Assembly: GCA_017429685.1 (NCBI GenBank)
Contig: JAFROL010000020.1
Span: 116,624-180,623, forward strand
Source: Bacteroidales bacterium
GTDB lineage: Bacteria > Bacteroidota > Bacteroidia > Bacteroidales > P3
Direction: 5' to 3'
Length of the DNA stretch: 64,000 nt
Each line of letters opens with the position of its first letter. Position 1 is the stretch's first letter. Made by a program: the position numbers and the translations under genes. This document shows, piece after piece, positions 26,728 through 37,521 of the stretch. The notes beneath the pieces were generated by a model, which saw nothing but the letters and a program-made list of their open reading frames with translations, searched no databases and was not told where the DNA came from.

Positions 26728-28008
26728 ATGGACTTCCTAAGCGAACATTGGGCTCATTTTATCATCCTTGGAGTGCTGATTTTCTGCGCTCACCTGTTTT
26801 CAGCGCTTTTCGGTAAGCGCAAGGTGCCCGATGTTCTCTTTCTTGTCGCCATAGGCATTCTGCTCGGACCTGTTCTCGGTTGGATCAAACCGGAAATGTT
26901 GGGTGGTTTTGGACCTCTGTTTGCCTCTGTAACTCTCGTCTTTATTCTTGTCGATAGCGGCATTGATATGCACATCGACGACCTACGCCGCTATTGGGTT
27001 GGCGTCGTGCAGGTTATGTTCTACTCGTTCATCCTTTCAATGGCAGCGGCGGCACTTGTGTCTCATTATGTTGCTCAGATGGGCTGGATGCCCTCATTGC
27101 TGCTTGGCAGTATGGTAGCAGGTACAGGAGCCTCGATAGTGATTCCGATGGTGCGCCAGATGCGAGTTAGCGACAAGACGCGGACAGTATTGACACTCGA
27201 ATCGGCAATGTCGGCCGTGCTGTGTATCGTTGTCGCTCTTGCCATCATCGAGGCAATGAAGATGGGCGAAGTGCGTTTCGAGCGTATTGCGGGTAATGTG
27301 CTGGCTTCGTTCCTGATGGCGTCTGTTTTGGGCGTTATTGGCGGAATGGTTTGGTCGGGCTTGCTGCAACGCGTCAGGCGTCAGCAAAACTCTATGTTCC
27401 TCACGCCGGCTTTCGTCTTTGTCATCTACGGCATCACCGAAGCACTTGGCTATAGTGGCGCCATTGCCGCTCTCGCTTTCGGTATCGTGCTTGGCAATGC
27501 CTCATACTTCGAATTCTCCTTCTTGCGCAAAATCTACCGCAAACGTCAACCACAAATGGAGTCGCTTCAAGACAACGAAAAGGCGTTCTTCAAGGAGATG
27601 GTTTTCATACTTAAAACTTTCTTTTTTATATATATAGGTATTAGTATCCCCTTCACCGACAGTGTTGCGCTGCTCTATGGCCTCTATGTTGTGCTGGCAA
27701 TCTACGTAGTGCGTATTGTGCTGATAGCCATAGTGGGACGCAAGAACACACGCGTTGACCGCTATATTGTAGCAATTATGGCCCCGAAAGGACTGGCATC
27801 TGCCGTCCTCGCCTCAATGCCGCGCCAGATAAATCTGGAGTCGGGCTATACAGTTGTGCCGCAAGCCGAACGCATTGAATGTATGGTCTATGCGGTGATT
27901 TTCTTCTCAATAGTGGTCTGCTCACTGCTGGTGCTGCTTTCGCGACGCAAGATAATTGGAAAGGAGGCTGTGATAACTGAAAACGGAGAACTGAGAACGG
28001 AGAACTGA
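26728..28008 (+). CDS. Cation/proton antiporter (CPA2/KefB-like)
   Basis: The 426-residue protein is almost entirely membrane helices. It begins with LSEHWAHFIILGVLIFCAHLFSALFGKRKVPDVLFLVAIGILLGPVLG, the opening of the sodium/hydrogen exchanger fold, and continues with GSMVAGTGASIVIPMV and FGIVLGN typical of the family. A soluble loop lies near 265-290. The cytosolic regulatory domains of true KefB are absent. The last nine residues (ENGELRTEN) are encoded by the tandem repeat that follows, which also supplies the stop codon. Substrate ion is not decidable. A link to the sodium economy of the mmd pump is only a guess. Confidence 0.88.
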   Translation: MDFLSEHWAHFIILGVLIFCAHLFSALFGKRKVPDVLFLVAIGILLGPVLGWIKPEMLGGFGPLFASVTLVFILVDSGIDMHIDDLRRYWVGVVQVMFYSFILSMAAAALVSHYVAQMGWMPSLLLGSMVAGTGASIVIPMVRQMRVSDKTRTVLTLESAMSAVLCIVVALAIIEAMKMGEVRFERIAGNVLASFLMASVLGVIGGMVWSGLLQRVRRQQNSMFLTPAFVFVIYGITEALGYSGAIAALAFGIVLGNASYFEFSFLRKIYRKRQPQMESLQDNEKAFFKEMVFILKTFFFIYIGISIPFTDSVALLYGLYVVLAIYVVRIVLIAIVGRKNTRVDRYIVAIMAPKGLASAVLASMPRQINLESGYTVVPQAERIECMVYAVIFFSIVVCSLLVLLSRRKIIGKEAVITENGELRTEN

Positions 28009-28200
28009 GAACTGAAAACGGAGAACTGAGAACTGAAAACGGAGAACTGAAAACTGAGAACTGAGAACTGAAAACGGAGAACTGAAAACGGAGAACTGAG
28101 AACGGAGAACTGAGAACTGAAAACTTAGAAATAATTTGTATTGTTCCCTTTAACTCCCCTTTTAACTTTCCCTTTAACTTCCCTTAACTTCCTAAAATTA
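27974..28200 (+). repeat. Composite gene-punctuating repeat (purine module plus CCCTTTAACTT module)
   Basis: From 27974 to 28125 there are about 15 units of GAGAACTGA or GAAAACGGA type. They start inside the antiporter gene. After TAATTTGTATTGTTCC a pyrimidine module of CCTTTAACTT-like units runs to 28195, and dapF starts at 28211. The same composite, on the other strand, fills 35884-36070. Confidence 0.9.
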
Positions 28201-28210
28201 ACAGATTATT

Positions 28211-29020
28211 ATGCAGAAGACAATGGAATTTTATAAATATGACGGAGCAGGCAACGATTTTGTCCTGCTCGATATCCGAGAGTCCGACCCCGAGCTGACC
28301 CAGAAGCAGATCGCTTACATCTGCCACCGCCGTTTCGGTGTCGGAGCCGATGGTTTGATGACTTTAGGACCTTCGGATAAGGCCGATTTCGAGATGCGAT
28401 ACTACAACAGCGACGGTGCCCTTGGCTCAATGTGCGGCAACGGCGGACGTTGCATCGCGGCGTTTGCCAATAGTTTGGGATTGGGCCATATCGACAAGGA
28501 AAGCAAACGCAAAACCCTTGATTTCATCGGTTTCGACGGTCCTCACCGCGCCGAGATACTACTGTGGAACGACGACAAACATTTCGGGCTGGTCAGGCTT
28601 GGAATGCGCGATGTCGAGTGTGCCTCGGTACGAAGGGTGGCTGATGGATGGTTTCTCGACACGGGTTCACCGCACTACGTGCAGAGGGTCAACGATTTGG
28701 AACATTTCGACGTCGTCGGCGAGGGACGCCGACTGCGCAACCGCACCGACTTGTTCCCCGAAGGAGCCAATATCAACTTCATCGAAGACCTGCCCGACGG
28801 ACGCCTTTTTGTGCGCACCTACGAGCGTGGCGTCGAGGACGAGACCTATGCCTGCGGAACTGGCGTAACAGCCTGCTCCATAGTGAGTGGCAATCATAAG
28901 TTACTTACCTTGGGAGGCGACTTCAAGGTCGAGTTCGATGCCACCGGCGATGCCTACAGAAACATCTGGCTTACAGGCCCCGTATCATTCAATTTCAAAG
29001 GAGTAATGAATTGTGTTTAG
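28211..29020 (+). CDS. dapF: Diaminopimelate epimerase
   Basis: The enzyme converts LL- to meso-diaminopimelate for peptidoglycan and lysine. The 269-residue protein has the N-terminal KYDGAGNDFVLLD, the first catalytic cysteine in MCGNGGRC near residue 76 and the second in YACGTGVTAC near 217, with the expected duplicated fold. Translation could also start at ATG 28226, which precedes FYKYDGAGNDF directly. Its leader is the composite repeat and its 3' flank is a palindrome-bearing repeat. Confidence 0.96.
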   Translation: MQKTMEFYKYDGAGNDFVLLDIRESDPELTQKQIAYICHRRFGVGADGLMTLGPSDKADFEMRYYNSDGALGSMCGNGGRCIAAFANSLGLGHIDKESKRKTLDFIGFDGPHRAEILLWNDDKHFGLVRLGMRDVECASVRRVADGWFLDTGSPHYVQRVNDLEHFDVVGEGRRLRNRTDLFPEGANINFIEDLPDGRLFVRTYERGVEDETYACGTGVTACSIVSGNHKLLTLGGDFKVEFDATGDAYRNIWLTGPVSFNFKGVMNCV

Positions 29021-29110
29021 TGAATAGTGACCAGTGAATAGTGACCAGTGACACGAACGCGCTTGTTTTACAGGTCACAGGACGCAGGTGATTTACAGAT
29101 CACTATTCAC
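29017..29110 (+). repeat. Repeat with 38-bp palindrome between dapF and ligA
   Basis: Tandem TGAATAGTGACCAG units overlap the dapF stop. A 38-base imperfect palindrome follows (29041-29078, GTGACCAGTG ... CAGGTCAC, centre GCGC), homologous to the one at 44712-44749. GTGAATAGTGA near 29030 pairs with TCACTATTCAC at 29100-29110. Both palindromes lie immediately 3' of a gene in the sense direction. Confidence 0.8.
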
Positions 29111-29130
29111 AATTAAATTTTAATTTTTAA

Positions 29131-31216
<2,086 letters not shown>

Positions 31217-31301
31217 GTTAATCAATAAATTAAGAACCCTAAGTACCTACGGCAAGGAGAATGTTACATATTTGAAATTGATAAAGAAATAGAAGGCGAT
31301 T

Positions 31302-33419
31302 ATGAAAAAACAAGTATTTTTTTTGTTGATTCTTATTTGCACCCTTTTATGTTCCCAAGCCCAATACTTTGACTGGGTTCAAACCTACACCGGCAGCGAA
31401 GCTTCGGGAGGCTCAGCAAGTAATATGATTTTACAATCGGTAGTTGACAATAGTGGTCGCGTTTATTTTAATGGAGGATGTGCCGTAGATGCTGATTTCG
31501 ACGGAACAAGGTTCCTGTCGATGACTCCTTATGGACCGGGATGGAATACCACCTGTGCTGTCATTGGATGTGTTTCAGAGCAAGGAGAACTAGTTTGGAG
31601 TAAGACAATTCACGCCAATAACTATAGAAATCACGGAACAGGGGCTATCCAAAAAACAGGAGATTCTTTTATAATGTACTGCACAACAATTTGGCTTCCT
31701 CACGCTTATCCGGTTAGTTGGTCCCTTCAAACGATGGAGTATATATACTATTTAGACACTCTGTTGTATTTCCACACCAATGACAGTGCCGTACTAAATG
31801 GGAGGTGCCTGTTTGACTATAGCCGTTATTTTCTGCGATATCCTGTTACGGCTATGATAACCTTTGATTTGGATGGCAATATCATAGAACAGCATTGGAT
31901 AACGGTTGCAACTCTAAAGCCAGATGGAACACCGCATAATATGATGGATGGGTATAACATTACCGACCCTAATCAAAAAGACATAATATATGTCAATGGC
32001 CTAAATGTCTTAAAAACATTGGTTGATAATGAAGGGAACATTATTATTATTAGAAGAATGAGAGAGGAAGCCACTGTGTATGATTCAACAGAAGGAAGAT
32101 CAATAGATTACGACATAAGTAATCCTATAATCGGTGGTCTGCGGTTCTATGTCGACGGCAAGCGCTATTTCGATGTGCCCCTGCCTGATGTCAGACCATC
32201 AACAGGGAGGCACAACTACCAGATTCTGAAATTCTCGCCGCACTTCGAGGAGCTGCTGGCATCGCAGTTCCTATTCGAACCGACGCCGGAGCATCTGGAC
32301 ACAATAAGCGAGAGCGAAATCAACGAACTGAAATGCGACAAGGACAACAACCTGTATCTGGTCGTGTCGAGCAATTATCTGCTGACCGAGACCGGAGAAT
32401 CCAACAGACTGAAAATAGGAGGGTCGGACAGTCTGTGGCTGCGTTTTCTGGAATACGACCATAACAAGGGATTCCTGGTGAAGTACGATAGCACTTTGAA
32501 TCCCGTTTATTTGAGATACTTCGAACGGGACTCAACGCTTGAACTGAACGGTCCTGCTGGACTGGCGAGCGGCTTGAGAGCGTCGCATTTCGACGAGGAA
32601 GGCAACTTGGTGTTCGTAGGAGGAGCCACAGCGTCAGACTCGCTGATAACCAGCTGCTATTTTGGTGGCAACGAAGTTGAGTTGAACAAAATGTTTGTCC
32701 GCATCAATCCCGAAGACGGCAGCGGTGTGACGTTTGGGGACAGGATGCGCTCGGAGATGGTCGCAATTGGCAGCAATGATATCGTGGATGTAATAGCCAA
32801 AAACAACCGCATTATCCAGCAGGTAAAGTACCGCTGGTGGCTCGATTTTGCGGGCGAGCGTTACGAGAAGGCCGAGGCCTACGTGTGGGGTATAGGTTTT
32901 GCCGTGTGGGACTACGACGGAAACGAGCTCTGCTTTGTGGACTACGGCATCAACGGTAGCCTTAATAACGGTATAAGGTCAATCTGCCTGGTGGACAGCG
33001 TGCTGTACCTGACGGGGATGCTGGCATCGGGCGGCGCGCAGTTCGGCAACGTAACGGTGCCCAACAGCGGCAGCAGCCAGTCGTTCATAGCACGCTATGT
33101 CGACACGGCCTTTATGCATCCCTACGTGCGTCCCGGCGGCCAGCAGGACATCCAGCTCGTGGTGCGTGGCGGCGAACCCGTGGCGACGGTTTATCCCAAC
33201 CCCTGCGCACAGCGCGTCACCGTCGACTGGAACGGCGACGAGCCGCCCCTCGCGGCTACAGTGACCGACATCACCGGCCGCACCTACAGCGTCACTCTTT
33301 CCGCCTCCGGCCAAGGCCGCTACACAGTCGACTTCTCCTCGCTGCCCGCCGCCAACTACCTGCTGACCATCACAACCCCCTCCGGCCACAGCGTCACCTC
33401 ACGACTGATGAAAAGATAG
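31302..33419 (+). CDS. Type IX-secreted protein with C-terminal sorting domain
   Basis: The 705-residue protein has a signal peptide (1-20) and a long beta-rich body containing repeated DxxGN-type strands (FDLDGNIIEQHWI, VDNEGNIIIIRRM, FDEEGNLVFVGGA), suggesting a propeller. The last 80 residues form a type A sorting domain: VATVYPNPCAQRVTVDW, TDITGRTYSVTL, LPAANYLLTITTPSG and a basic C-terminus. It should be exported by the type IX system and anchored on the cell surface. Bases 31,302-32,130 are clearly more AT-rich than 32,140-33,419, so the gene looks mosaic. The biological role is unknown. Confidence 0.87.
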   Translation: MKKQVFFLLILICTLLCSQAQYFDWVQTYTGSEASGGSASNMILQSVVDNSGRVYFNGGCAVDADFDGTRFLSMTPYGPGWNTTCAVIGCVSEQGELVWSKTIHANNYRNHGTGAIQKTGDSFIMYCTTIWLPHAYPVSWSLQTMEYIYYLDTLLYFHTNDSAVLNGRCLFDYSRYFLRYPVTAMITFDLDGNIIEQHWITVATLKPDGTPHNMMDGYNITDPNQKDIIYVNGLNVLKTLVDNEGNIIIIRRMREEATVYDSTEGRSIDYDISNPIIGGLRFYVDGKRYFDVPLPDVRPSTGRHNYQILKFSPHFEELLASQFLFEPTPEHLDTISESEINELKCDKDNNLYLVVSSNYLLTETGESNRLKIGGSDSLWLRFLEYDHNKGFLVKYDSTLNPVYLRYFERDSTLELNGPAGLASGLRASHFDEEGNLVFVGGATASDSLITSCYFGGNEVELNKMFVRINPEDGSGVTFGDRMRSEMVAIGSNDIVDVIAKNNRIIQQVKYRWWLDFAGERYEKAEAYVWGIGFAVWDYDGNELCFVDYGINGSLNNGIRSICLVDSVLYLTGMLASGGAQFGNVTVPNSGSSQSFIARYVDTAFMHPYVRPGGQQDIQLVVRGGEPVATVYPNPCAQRVTVDWNGDEPPLAATVTDITGRTYSVTLSASGQGRYTVDFSSLPAANYLLTITTPSGHSVTSRLMKR

Positions 33420-33455
33420 CAACATACTTCGTACGAAAACCAAAACGAAAAGACC

Positions 33456-34700
33456 TTGAACTTACATTCTTTCAAAAATAATAATTTTAATTACATTGTA
33501 TTTATTGCGCTGGTGCTGAGTGCATTGTCGGCGCAGAGCCAGCCGCATACGACCGTCTCGCTGATGTCGGGCTATACCGTGCCCAATTCGTCGGAATGGA
33601 ACTATATCAAAGACGTTTCGGCGGGCATCGATGCCGCGTTTGCCTGGCGTCAGGATTGGGGGTTCCGGGCCGACTCGGCAGCCTTTTTCCCTTTGCTGCG
33701 CAAGCCGTACTGGATGGGCGTGAGGGGCAACTTCACCTACTTTCCCAACGACATAGCGGGCCACCGCATCGGCATCAGCGGTTTCCTGCAGCAGCCCCTG
33801 TTCGAGTTTCGGCATCGCATAGATTCCATCGGCGATTTCAGGGAGCACCTGAACCTCGAGATGGATTTCGGCCTGGCGTTCTACACCAACCCCTATTGTC
33901 GCACACCAAATCCCGACAATGTCTTCATTGGTTCATATACTAACTGTATGATACAGATGGGCTTGTCGTATGCTCGAAGGATGCGCAATATGTCGCAGGT
34001 CGTTTTTGCGGCCAAGTTCGCGCATTCCTCCAACGGCTATCTGCGCAAGCCCAACAAGGGACTGAACTACCTCCAGCTGTCGGTCGGCTATACATTGTCG
34101 GATCGCGACCTATACCAGCGTGGTGGAGTGCGAGAGTCGCTGTTTTCCGACGGAAACGACAAAACGTGGGCGAAAACCTACAGACCTTGGCTGGGACGGG
34201 AGTTTGATCCGGTCGACAATCCCGCTTTTCGCGGTGGCGAATGGCTTGTTTCGTATGCGCCGGGCATCGTTATGCCACGCTATACAGGAGCCCACCGCAA
34301 ATATTTCTATGCCCATACGGCGCAGATGGGGTGGCTCTACCGCTTCAATCCGGCGCGAGCCGTAGGAGCTACGCTCGATTTGACCTACAACTACAGCCAC
34401 ACTGCCGTCATTGCCCATTGGAAAGAAGACTACAGCCTGCCGTTCTATATCGCAGCTTCGGCAGCCTACGAGGCGACCTACCATCGGCTCACCATCCACG
34501 CCGCGCTGGCGGCATATATCACACGTAGCGAGCACGGCACCACGCCGTTCTACGAGCGCGTCGGGCTTTACTACAACTTGAGCAAGGAATACCGCCCGGT
34601 ACGCCACTTTGTCGGTGTCGCCCTCAAGTCGCATATGGCTCATATCGATTTCATTGAGTGGCACTACGGCATAAAGTTTTCGCCCAAAAGAGCACATTAG
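33456..34700 (+). CDS. Lipid A 3-O-deacylase (PagL)-related outer-membrane protein
   Basis: The 414-residue protein starts at TTG and has a signal peptide (about 10-28, LVLSALSAQSQ). It is a beta-barrel-like protein with alternating aromatic strands. The block AKFAHSSNGYLRKPNKGLNYLQLSVGY near residue 185 matches the PagL acyloxyacyl hydrolase signature, where His and Ser of the HxSNG region are catalytic. Family members are usually shorter, so about 200 extra C-terminal residues are probably additional strands. It would trim acyl chains from lipid A in the outer membrane. Its start is 36 bases after the sorting-domain protein. Confidence 0.8.
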   Translation: MNLHSFKNNNFNYIVFIALVLSALSAQSQPHTTVSLMSGYTVPNSSEWNYIKDVSAGIDAAFAWRQDWGFRADSAAFFPLLRKPYWMGVRGNFTYFPNDIAGHRIGISGFLQQPLFEFRHRIDSIGDFREHLNLEMDFGLAFYTNPYCRTPNPDNVFIGSYTNCMIQMGLSYARRMRNMSQVVFAAKFAHSSNGYLRKPNKGLNYLQLSVGYTLSDRDLYQRGGVRESLFSDGNDKTWAKTYRPWLGREFDPVDNPAFRGGEWLVSYAPGIVMPRYTGAHRKYFYAHTAQMGWLYRFNPARAVGATLDLTYNYSHTAVIAHWKEDYSLPFYIAASAAYEATYHRLTIHAALAAYITRSEHGTTPFYERVGLYYNLSKEYRPVRHFVGVALKSHMAHIDFIEWHYGIKFSPKRAH

Positions 34701-34704
34701 TCAT

Positions 34705-34737
34705 TACAAAAAAGGCCGGCACAAAAGTGTCGGCCTT
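34705..34737 (-). terminator. Terminator of the ECF sigma operon
   Basis: AAGGCCGGCAC (34712-34722) and GTGTCGGCCTT (34727-34737) pair around a 4-base loop. On the minus strand the stem is followed by a T run (34705-34713), so it ends the minus-strand operon. Confidence 0.8.
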
Positions 34738-34759
34738 GTCGCTTTGGGTTTTGGAATGA

Positions 34760-35881
34760 CTATTTCTTGATTCTATTGGCCTTGGCGGTGCGAGAGGTCG
34801 TTATGTTGTCCTTGGCATCGCCGTAATATCTAAGGTGGCTGGCTCCAGAAAGCTCCATTTCAATTACTTCGTTGCATTGAAGTGTTGCCTTGCTGGCTCC
34901 CGACATTGTGCCTATAACGCTCTTAAGCGGCAGTTCGGAATAGAGTTCGGATGAACCGCTTAGTTCCAGTTCCATACTGTTGGCTTTACCTTTCAGTTTT
35001 ATTTTTGAGGCACCACTGTTGTCAACATTCAAGTTCTTGATATCCAGCGTGGCAATCATCTGCGATGCTCCGCTGAGTTCTGCGTTTAGCTTCGAGGCTT
35101 TGGCCTTAGTGCGTATTTTGCTGGAACCGCTGAGGTCGACGTTGAAAGTGCTGGCGGTGACGTCACCTTCGTAAACCGATGCCCCCGAAAGCTCAAAGGA
35201 AGTGATTCCGGCATTGATGTCAGCGCTGAAATTGCTTGCTCCGCTAAGGTCGATGTTGAACGTCGACGTGCGGATTGGCAATTTTGTGTTGAAAGAACTG
35301 CAGCCGTTCAATTCCACATAGTTGAGTTTCAGATTGTAAGGCAGGTAGACAAATCCGAATACGGCGCCGTCTTCACAGCTGATGCCGTCAATGTGGTTAA
35401 GACCAATGTGGAGCTTTCCGTTGTTGTAACGCACATTGAGATAGTTTTTTAGCTTCTCGTTTACGCGAACAACTATCGAGTCGACGGTATCGCACATCAC
35501 TACCTTGAAACTGTAGTTGACGCTCAACGCGTTGTAAGACGAAACGGGGAACCGTCGCGTCAGCATCGGGTCTTTACTGCTGAGTTTGATGCTTTTGCCA
35601 TTGATATTGGCGCTTTTGTTGTAGTAAGTTATGATCGAATTGCCACGGTGCTTAATAATTACCGTAGAATCACCAAATTCGGTGGCCGAGTCGACCATTT
35701 CTTCTATGGCGTCGCCAAGCGATTCCATTGCATCATCGAGCGATTCCATTGCGTCGTCGAAATAATCGAGAGTGCTGTCCAGGTTGTCGGCAAATTTTTC
35801 AAAATTCGATTGCGGCTGGGCGCTGCATTGCGCCGACATAAGCATTGCCGCGAGTGCTACTGTCAGAATGTTACGTTTCAT
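34760..35881 (-). CDS. DUF2807 (putative auto-transporter adhesin, head GIN) protein
   Basis: The 373-residue exported protein has a signal peptide (1-22), an acidic heptad-like segment (LDSTLDYFDDAMESLDDAMESLGDAIEEM, 35-63) and a right-handed beta-helix-like region with at least eight LSGAS or LSGSS turns, the hallmark of DUF2807. It is the last gene of the minus-strand ECF operon. A surface or periplasmic location is expected. DUF2807 proteins near ECF/anti-sigma pairs are common in this phylum, but their function is not established. Confidence 0.88.
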   Translation of the reverse strand: MKRNILTVALAAMLMSAQCSAQPQSNFEKFADNLDSTLDYFDDAMESLDDAMESLGDAIEEMVDSATEFGDSTVIIKHRGNSIITYYNKSANINGKSIKLSSKDPMLTRRFPVSSYNALSVNYSFKVVMCDTVDSIVVRVNEKLKNYLNVRYNNGKLHIGLNHIDGISCEDGAVFGFVYLPYNLKLNYVELNGCSSFNTKLPIRTSTFNIDLSGASNFSADINAGITSFELSGASVYEGDVTASTFNVDLSGSSKIRTKAKASKLNAELSGASQMIATLDIKNLNVDNSGASKIKLKGKANSMELELSGSSELYSELPLKSVIGTMSGASKATLQCNEVIEMELSGASHLRYYGDAKDNITTSRTAKANRIKK

Positions 35882-35883
35882 AT

Positions 35884-36078
35884 TAATGTGTTAATTTGTT
35901 AATTCGATAATAATGGGGAGTTAAGGGAAGTTAAGGGGAGTTAAGGGAAGTTAAAGGGAGTTAAGGGAAGTTAAAGGGAGTTAAGGGACAATACGAATTA
36001 TCTTTCCGATTTTCCGTTCTCCGTTCTCCGTTCTCCGTTTTCCGTTTTAGTGGCTGACGCGTTCGTGTCATAGGTCAC
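35884..36078 (-). repeat. Composite gene-punctuating repeat, minus-strand copy
   Basis: Read on the minus strand after the stop at 36082, it gives TGACACGAACGCGTCAGCCACTAAA, then CGGAGAA units, then GATAATTCGTATTGTCCC, then CCCTTTAACTT units, then TTAACAAATTAACACATTAAT up to the next ATG. The order and orientation equal those at 27974-28200. Confidence 0.9.
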
Positions 36079-36081
36079 TAT

Positions 36082-37494
36082 TTATTTTTTTATTTCAAAT
36101 CCTATCTTAAATGGAAAAACCTCAGTGCCGTTGTCTGAAAAGAGCGAAGTCGTGGCCACTTGGGCGAAGATACCGAAGACTGAATAGCGGATTTCGAGGC
36201 GCAGGTCAAGTTTGTATGGCGTGATGAATGAGGAAATGTCCTCGTTGTCACAGTACTTGATACCGTCGGTTTTAAGTCTGTGTTTAAGTCCGGTATGGCG
36301 AGTGTTCAAGGCCAGGGCCGGCAGGGCGGTGAAGGAAATCTTGAAGTCGTCGAAGCGTAGTCCAAGAGTGACGGGCATACCTATATAGCGAGTGACCAAA
36401 CGGCTCGACCAATCGTTTAATTGAGTTGATGCAAAAAGCTGGTTGTCCAGAAGAAAGTCGTCGTAGTTTTGATAGGGTAGGGTAGTGATGACATCTTGAA
36501 AACGGCCATTTGCATCGGCCGAAACGAGCGGCGTAGTGAAACGGTAGATGTCTGACTCGTAACCGATGCCAAGCGACAGGTCGAAGTGACGTGTCATTGC
36601 AACGGCATACTGAATCTCAAGCTGCCAGGATGAGAAGCTGGTTTTCAGGTTGTAGGTACCATCCAGCGAGGACAACCCGTTGTGCCATTCGCTTCCCCAG
36701 TTGTTGAAGCCCCACAGAATGCCGAAGCCAATGCGGTCGGATGTGCTGAACGACAGTTCCTTGTCACCATAGCGATAATAGTAGTGGCTCGAATAATCAT
36801 TTCCTGAATTTTCGTTCTCGTCGACGATGACCGTTTCAATGGGCAGTGATTCGTCAAACTCTTGTGTCTCAAAATCTTCAACTGCCTCGACGGTCTCTGT
36901 TATAATATCGCCAGCGGCTATAGTTTCAGCAGATTCCGATTTGGCTTTTTCGAGTTCGCGTTGAGCCTCGTTGAGTGCCTTGCGCAGTGCCAGGTCACTG
37001 GTGGATGTTTTTTGTTCGTATGGAACATCCTGAGCATTAGTTGTTTCTGATATTGCAACGGTCGAATCCGAATGGAACCTATATTCTATTTGTGCTTTCA
37101 TATCGCGATATACCGACTGAAGGTCGCTCTCTTTCAAATGGACAAAATAAACTGCATCACCTTCGGGGTCGTCAATGACAAGCGTCATTCCCTTGATGGC
37201 TATAAAGTTGTCGTCCAGTGGGTTTCCCTGCTTTGGATTGTACCACACGTCAATGTAGTTTGCTGTGTCGTATATCAGGTTTACGGCACTGTTTTGCAGT
37301 ACTTTCAGGTGTGTGATGGGCCGACTGATGGTTTGACGCAGCATAGATGCGTTCTCGATACGGCTTTCGACTGGGCTTCCGCCGGGCTGTGCCAGACAGT
37401 GCGTGCAACAGGTGACGGTAAGAATGAAGAAAGCGGAAAGCGGAAAGCGGAAAGCGGAAAGCGGCTTGCGCGGAAAGTGTGGAAGGGGTTTCAT
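36082..37494 (-). CDS. Outer-membrane beta-barrel-like protein of the ECF operon
   Basis: The 470-residue protein has a signal peptide (about 1-35) partly encoded by a GCGGAAA-type repeat (LSAFRFPLSAFF). Residues 45-135 are a small beta domain (SAVNLIYDTANYIDVWYNP). 160-240 is an acidic, partly coiled linker. 245-470 is rich in amphipathic strands ending in FKIGFEIKK, typical of an OmpA/beta-barrel-like outer-membrane fold. No family name can be given. It lies between the anti-sigma gene (27 bases) and the DUF2807 gene, so it is a likely target or sensor part of the ECF system. Confidence 0.78.
   Translation of the reverse strand: MKPLPHFPRKPLSAFRFPLSAFFILTVTCCTHCLAQPGGSPVESRIENASMLRQTISRPITHLKVLQNSAVNLIYDTANYIDVWYNPKQGNPLDDNFIAIKGMTLVIDDPEGDAVYFVHLKESDLQSVYRDMKAQIEYRFHSDSTVAISETTNAQDVPYEQKTSTSDLALRKALNEAQRELEKAKSESAETIAAGDIITETVEAVEDFETQEFDESLPIETVIVDENENSGNDYSSHYYYRYGDKELSFSTSDRIGFGILWGFNNWGSEWHNGLSSLDGTYNLKTSFSSWQLEIQYAVAMTRHFDLSLGIGYESDIYRFTTPLVSADANGRFQDVITTLPYQNYDDFLLDNQLFASTQLNDWSSRLVTRYIGMPVTLGLRFDDFKISFTALPALALNTRHTGLKHRLKTDGIKYCDNEDISSFITPYKLDLRLEIRYSVFGIFAQVATTSLFSDNGTEVFPFKIGFEIKK
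37428..37464. repeat. GCGGAAA tandem repeat inside a signal peptide
   Basis: Five consecutive AAGCGGA units on the plus strand lie inside the 5' end of the minus-strand gene 36082-37494, where they are read as LSAFRFP repeats. The unit is that found downstream of stop codons at 40878 and 63541. Confidence 0.85.
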
Positions 37495-37521
37495 AATTAT
37501 TGCGTTATTGTGTTAAGATAT

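Noticed and set aside
27974-28125. CRISPR-like appearance of the regular repeats
   Set aside because: Units are short (about 9-20 bases) and contiguous, without unique spacers. No cas genes nearby.
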